DNA of 64,000 nucleotides, taken from Nicotiana tabacum (Eukaryota; Streptophyta; Magnoliopsida; Solanales; Solanaceae). The stretch is from positions 68,063,153-68,127,152 of the forward strand of contig NC_134081.1 of assembly GCF_000715075.1 (NCBI RefSeq), read 5' to 3'. The notes under the pieces were generated by a model. That model saw nothing but the letters and a program-made list of their open reading frames with translations. It did no database searches and had not been told where the DNA came from. The position numbers and the translations under genes were made by a program. Below are positions 58,531 through 64,000 of the stretch, in pieces (the first letter of the stretch is position 1; each line of letters opens with the position of its first letter).

Positions 58531-61452
58531 AAAACACACATCGAGCTGTAACGCTTATACACACGAAATGCCCGAATATCAACCATAAGCACTCCAAGTG
58601 CATAATACAAATCCTGGGGAGACGGGTAGCGTCACGCGCAACAAAACTTAAGCACCACTAAGGTGCGATATATGACCTGCATCTCGAGAGCCATCCTGCT
58701 CACATAATACCACAAACCATACGGGATCTCAATACTAGTGCGAATAATCAAACCACCTCACAACCCACTTGGTATAATATAGATTACACGGAATAGCTGA
58801 CGATAGGAATAACATCCAAGGCCCGAAGACCCTTCCGAAAACAACGATATGCTGAGATGAGCACATCCGGCCTGATATAGAGCCCACATTCACATTTAGA
58901 TCCATCTACGGACCTCAACCGATTCTGATCATACCATTCTTGGCTAAATAGCCTCTCAAGGACCTACAATGACCTATGCACGACACATAAGAACATCCGT
59001 CAAATCCGGAACAAACTTCCACATTACACAACCAAATGAACCGAGCGCCCTTCAGGCATAAATTTTCACATTAGCGATAGTACCACAATCTCCATACTTG
59101 GTTCCAATCTTTAATCAATCAAGTTACTATATGTCACACTTATACAATCTTCCCGTGGGATACACTCCCACGACCTTTCGCACCAGGTCACAAGTCTGCA
59201 CATCCATACCACTGGCCGCACTAATGTTGTAAAGCAAATCAAGAAGCCGCAAATCAGTACACAAAGCCTCTTACACAGGACACCGATCTCAGGTGACGCT
59301 AAAGACAATACCAGCTTACTCTAAACATCCGAATGCTTCCCTGATCATCCGATCTTGTGACATTCTTGTCAACACCGAACCGTGACCTTAATCCTCAGCT
59401 TCTAATTTCCAATGCCGCTCACTGCACCTAACATGCCAATACGTGAAAGTACCTGAATTCCATAATAACCCCTGACCCACTAATAGGATAAACACTTCAT
59501 CATATAGAAACCTTTTACTTAACTCATTTCGGGAGAACCATTGCAACACGCAACTAAATTCCCAAACCGCAAAAAATACAACCTCATGTCGTGATCTAAA
59601 CTGCCATAACTCTTCCGGAAATCCCTTTACATAACAAATCCATACGAATCGAATACCTCCCAAATCAACCAAGTTGTGGTGGCGCTCAAGCCCAAGTGTA
59701 CAACCACAAACTACATGTATAACTTCACGCTGGAGAAAATGGCCACTACCATAACCGTGCTGATTCAACCATTACCAACCGAGCCACTTCTTCTAATTTA
59801 CTCAGGACTTGCCCTAGAAATAATGATAGCTCCATTCAAAACATCATGAATCCAAATCCGCACTCATCCTGAGTGATCTTATTTCACGAGACCACGTTAT
59901 CTCTAAAACCCACGAACCATCTTATACCCTCCTTATGCGCATATTCATATCTTCAACTGGTACACCCATTCTAAAAATTCTTCCATGAATCCAAAGTTAT
60001 TTTCTCCCGTTCCTTCGATGATGCACCGCAGACTGTAGATAACATAGAATATTCTAAATACCCTTTTCCATAATCCGCTGCCAAAACTCGATATTTAAGC
60101 ATACCACAGACTCAAAATCCTTAGGCACCACACTTTGAATTTTTGAACCCACTAGAACCATTGTTGAGAGTCACCCACTCTGACTTGTTCCCAATTATGA
60201 TCAAACTCCAAGGCCCTGCTAGCACATGAACACTTTCTCAAAGAAGCAACTGGTTGAATTCCTTTCCTTGTACATCACATCTACACGAAGCATAAACTCC
60301 GAGTCTTCCCAAAGCCTGAATACGAATCGACAAGGTCAAATATAGCACACATTCCCCCAAATCCTTTTCTCCAATTCACCATTGATGTTTTCTTTCCTTA
60401 GTAGTAATAACCCACCAATACACCGATAACCAGAAACCACACAAGTCGACAACTACGCAATCCAATCATAGATGGTGGGGCTCTCCCACTTAGCTTGAAG
60501 CTACAATTACATAACCCTGGGACCTGCCAAGGTTCCTTCTTCCCTATTGACATTAGCTAAAAGTCTAACAACGCATTCCAAACTCGAAGTCATGTTGCAT
60601 CCAAATATAATCCATGGTCCTAGTCACTTCCCATCATGATTCCCAAATTGCTCTAAGCTTCCCTCAAGGTGTGGGCTATCCTACCACGGAACCTATATGC
60701 TATTCTTCCACTCTACCACTTTGGTCAAACCCTCCTTCTTTATGTAATACTCGACTTCTGTTTTCTTACACTTGGCCTTCTAGAGGTTTAACCACCGCAA
60801 GACACCTCCCACATGTCCTTCCTCATCCTTCGCTGCCCAGTTGTTGCCTAAAATAAAAATCCATCTCAGTAACGCTTGAGCTAATAAATTGCCACCAACC
60901 CCAAGCCTCATAGAATATCATCCTTCTCGAGCCATCAACATTAGAAATACCCCTTCGATTTTGAAACCGCTACACTCTGTTATCTCTGACAACCGCATCT
61001 AAGGCACCATTTCACAACACCCTGCCCCAAAGGAAATTTGAAGAAGACCATAACACCGGCGAGCTTAACACGTTCAATCAAGGACGACGACACCACATCC
61101 CAAATGAAAATTCCACCACGCTCAAGATACCAAGTATCGTTACTCCATCAACCCAAACACTCATAGTCTAATTGCATTTCCTCCGCTGGAAATAAAACAA
61201 TGAGCTGAAATGACAGAACGACCTTCCGCAAGGCGACGACTCCAGCCCAATCAAATACGCAGGGAGAAACATCCTGCACCACATCTGTCGTACCACTACA
61301 ATTCCTCGATTCCCAATTTATAATAAGCGCTCCACGTCGCATAAGATTGAATAGGAAAGAAATAAAGGTACAAGCCTCAAATGAATCAATTCGCACGATA
61401 AGGAATCAAGAAGGAAAGTGCTCCTAACAGCCTTGTAGCCTCTCGAAGATAA

Positions 61453-61470
61453 GTACAGACGTCTCTGTAC
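61453..61470 (-). promoter_or_regulatory. Leader stem-loop, element 4
   Basis: On the - strand GTACAGAGACGTCTGTAC, identical to element 2, retained although no gag-pol follows. Confidence 0.6.
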
Positions 61471-61528
61471 CAATCCGCAAGACTTTATTAAACTCGCTCA
61501 TGACTCGTGAGACCTAAGTGAACCAAGC

Positions 61529-61540
61529 GCTCTGATACTA
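61529..61540 (-). promoter_or_regulatory. Primer-binding site of element 4
   Basis: TAGTATCAGAGC on the - strand, one change from the initiator tRNA-Met complement, beside the LTR end at 61544. Confidence 0.8.
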
Positions 61541-61543
61541 TAT

Positions 61544-62822
61544 TGTCACGACCCAAAATCCATTAAAGGTCGTGATGGCGCCGGACACCGCTATCAGGCA
61601 AGCCAAAAATAAATACTTAATTTGGTTCTCATTTTTAATATTTTTGAAATCATATTTTCCTTCGATTAAATAGTAAAATATGGAATTCACAGTGTAAATA
61701 ATAATATTCTTAACAATTTAAATACAGAACAACACATAATCACCGGAAAACTCGGTGTCACAAGTGCATGAGCATCAACTAGGAATGTAAAATAAAATAC
61801 AACATCTGTCCGGAATACAAATTTGGACAGGAGAAATATAAATACTCTGAAGGAGAATCTGCCGGCTGCGGGTCGTAATATGGAATGCAGCTCGCGTAAG
61901 TCCCTGCATGCATACACGCCTCTGCTCTCACAAGACCACTAGTCACATATGTACCTGCACAAAAATGTGCAGCAAGTGTAGTATGAGTACAAAATCAACG
62001 TGTACCCAGTAAGTATCTAGCCTAACCCCGGAGAAGTAGTGACGAGAGATCGACATTGTCACTTACTAGTGGTCCAATAATATCATGTACAGTAAAGAGG
62101 TAAGTAAACATGAAGCAGCGTAAATAAATGAGATAAACAAGTATAGATTATGTGGTACAAATACCCCTCTTTAGGAGGAATCCGAGCTCTCCATTTGGAA
62201 ATTTCCTCCTTAACCGGAGCATATATATGAATATAGTGGATCTCATCAGATAGATTTTCATAACCCAAATCGGGAAAACTTACAGATACTCTGGCTTCTT
62301 AACAAATATTACGCACGATTCCATGAGGATATGATATAGGAAATACCGAGGCGTACGGCCCGATTCAACATAAAATTTAAACTATGCACTACCGAGGATC
62401 AAACGGCACGAACCATAGATACATCTATTAAACTGCCCAGACGAAAGGCCCGCTCCCATGAGAGTGTGATACATAAATCCTACCAAGGAGATCGGCTCGA
62501 TCCCATAAGAGTGAAATACAATATCATGCCGAGGCGAACGGCCTGATCCCATAAGAGTGAAATACAATCTCCTGCCGAGGCAAACAACCTGATCTCATAA
62601 GAGTGAAATACATAATCCTGCCGAGGCGAATGGCCCGATCCCATAAGGGTGAAATACATAATCCTACCGAAGCGAATGACCCGATCCCATAAGAGTGAAA
62701 TACATAATCCTGCCGAGGCGAACTGCACGATCCTATTAGAATTAGAGGCTTTGACGGGTCTTGGACCCACTCACGAATAAACGTATGAGTTGTAATTTCT
62801 TTAACAAAAATCATTCAATAAA

Positions 62823-62855
<33 letters not shown>

Positions 62856-64000
62856 ACGAAAACATGCCGTAGGAGGAGTAAAGTTATTCGGTGACTAATC
62901 GTGAAATCATGAAGTCTCTACAATAGCAAGTCTAGTCTCAAGTAGAAATATAAAATAAGAAATTAAACAAGCAAGGATAATCCCAATAGTACAAGTACAA
63001 CATGGTTTGAACCTAAGTCTACCCAGACAATAACATGAATTTAACTACGTACGGACTCTCATCACCTCGTGCGTATGTAGTCCCCGCAACAAGTTGTACA
63101 CATCAAATATACCACCTAGGGGTAGTTTCCCCCTCACATAGTTAGACAGGAGACTTACCTCAATACGACGTTCCAAAATCGGCTCCAACACCGCCCTAAG
63201 ACCTCAAACCGGTGACCGTCGATTCAAAACTAGTCAAATAAGATGCAACCCAATAAAAATATACTCTAATACTCATAATTAATCAATTTATAATAATTTT
63301 CAACTCTGCTCGAAAAATCGATAAAGCAACCCTCGGGCACACCTACCCGGATTCCAAAAATTTTCGAAGATACCCATAGCATTATGAACCAAAATATATA
63401 ATTTGTTCTCAATTACATACCCAAATTCGTGGTCAAAATCCAAAAATATAATTTCTAAGTTTTCTACCAAATATTCCTCAATTTCTACTAATTTCCATAT
63501 TTAAATCCTTATACAAACCATGTATTTAACTTTCAATAGGTGGGAACCACTTACCTTGACATAGATGACGAACGTCCCCCTTCCAAGAGCTCCAAAAATT
63601 GCCCATCCAAAAGAAACAAAATGGAGGAAAATGGCCAAATCTCGTCTTTAAAATGACACTGCCCAGCCCGACTTTCGCTTCTGCAGCCCAACAGCCACTC
63701 CTGCGGCTCCGCACCTGCAGAAATTCCATCGCAGGTGCGATTCAAGCTCGGCCCAAAAGCCCCCGCATCTGCGCCCCATGCAGTGCATCTGCGCTTCCGC
63801 TTCTGCGGTTCTTCGTGTGCAGGTGCGGTCCCGCTTCTGCGAAACTTGACCGCATCTGCGGTCCCAGCCTTCCCTAGCCAGAACCGCTTCTGCGACCCTC
63901 TTGGCCATTTCTGTAGCTCTGCACCTGCGGCCAAAACCTCGAAGGTGTGGTTACATTAGATACTAGCTGCCTTAGCATTTTCCTTAGTTCAAAAATCAAT
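61544..64000 (-). repeat. 5' LTR of gypsy element 4, cut by window end
   Basis: - strand end GGTCGTGACA at 61544. By comparison with the left LTR it should run to about 64760. Contains a nine-unit hairpin array (62343-62755), a TA run (62828-62852) that is much shorter in the left LTR, stem-loop (63044-63081), donor match (63153-63161) and CTTCTGCGG array (63655-63950). Confidence 0.85.

Larger units (their letters stand above)
57555..61543 (-). other. Non-coding interior of gypsy element 4
   Basis: The only conserved parts I recognise are the polypurine tract (57555-57569, TTAAGTGGGAGAGAA on the - strand), the leader next to the PBS (about 61430-61543, shared with elements 1-3) and a small tandem repeat at 58379-58530. 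The longest frames (for example 59388-59768) match no retrotransposon domain and have the composition of random sequence. Whether the interior was captured from elsewhere cannot be told from the window. Confidence 0.65.
54335..64000 (-). mobile_element. Gypsy element 4: non-autonomous (LARD-like), - strand, runs off the window
   Basis: On the - strand: 5' LTR (64000 and beyond to 61544), PBS 61540-61529, leader stem-loop 61470-61453, interior to 57555 with polypurine tract at its end, 3' LTR 57554-54335. The 3989-bp interior encodes no recognisable gag, RT, RNase H or integrase on either strand. Large LTR-flanked non-coding interiors define LARDs. Signals needed in cis (PBS, PPT, LTR ends, leader hairpin) are retained, so mobilisation by proteins of related elements is plausible. 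Confidence 0.8.

Noticed and set aside
58325..59768. Minus-strand ORFs of 78-126 codons inside element 4 considered as gag or an extra retrotransposon gene
   Set aside because: No zinc knuckle, coiled coil, membrane segment pattern or family motif; codon composition looks random. The 58325-58610 frames follow the 35-bp tandem repeat.

Overview
KIND OF GENOME. This is nuclear DNA of a flowering plant, almost certainly a solanaceous one and probably Nicotiana-like. Four things point there: nested Ty3/gypsy chromovirus retrotransposons with LTRs of about 2.7-3.2 kb, primed by initiator tRNA-Met; a 3' end typical of the tobacco TS SINE (53709-53786); a Mutator-like element carrying a Ulp1-type protease exon; and an intronless zinc-finger homeodomain gene. 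There is no operon-like organisation. About two thirds of the window is LTR-retrotransposon sequence. I see one intact host gene, the ZF-HD transcription factor at 20952-21737. LAYOUT. 1-1131: two truncated gypsy LTR ends around a short AGGCG-rich repeat. 1310-2390: a degenerate Sirevirus-like copia 3' end and LTR. 2391-4129: AT-rich spacer. 4130-5013: a MITE with an internal 52-bp minisatellite. 5479-17744: a second copy of that MITE, split first by a 562-bp solo LTR (5520-6081) and then by gypsy element 1 (6254-16905, TSD CTACC). 17745-20951: spacer with repeats and the upstream region of the ZF-HD gene. 22005-22268: Stowaway-like MITE. 22883-23245: copia-like LTR fragment. About 23280-48545: an internally deleted Mutator-like element (MULE). 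It has a Ulp1-like gene on the + strand at its left and a SWIM-finger transposase exon on the - strand at its right. It is interrupted by gypsy element 2 (23873-34955, TSD ATTAG) and gypsy element 3 (about 36455-46425, - strand, one LTR truncated). 49496-52285: solo gypsy LTR (- strand). 52286-54334: microsatellites, a 601-bp polypurine tract and a TS SINE tail. 54335-64000: gypsy element 4 (- strand), a non-autonomous element with a 4-kb non-coding interior; its right-hand 5' LTR runs off the window. HOW THE PARTS RELATE. All three gag-pol regions are broken by stops, and element 1 and element 3 also carry catalytic-site losses. Many stops are TAG where a related copy has CAG, the pattern expected from deamination of methylated CHG sites. 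The gypsy LTRs differ in sequence but share an ordered set of features: a terminal dyad, a family-specific short-motif array, a perfect splice-donor match (AG|GTAAGT), a stem-loop around GGTGACGAG, a tandem array of small-hairpin units, and a leader stem-loop (GTACAGAGACGTCTGTAC) just after the primer-binding site. The non-autonomous element 4 keeps all of these while lacking gag-pol. That shared cis-acting architecture is the best candidate here for an undescribed system.
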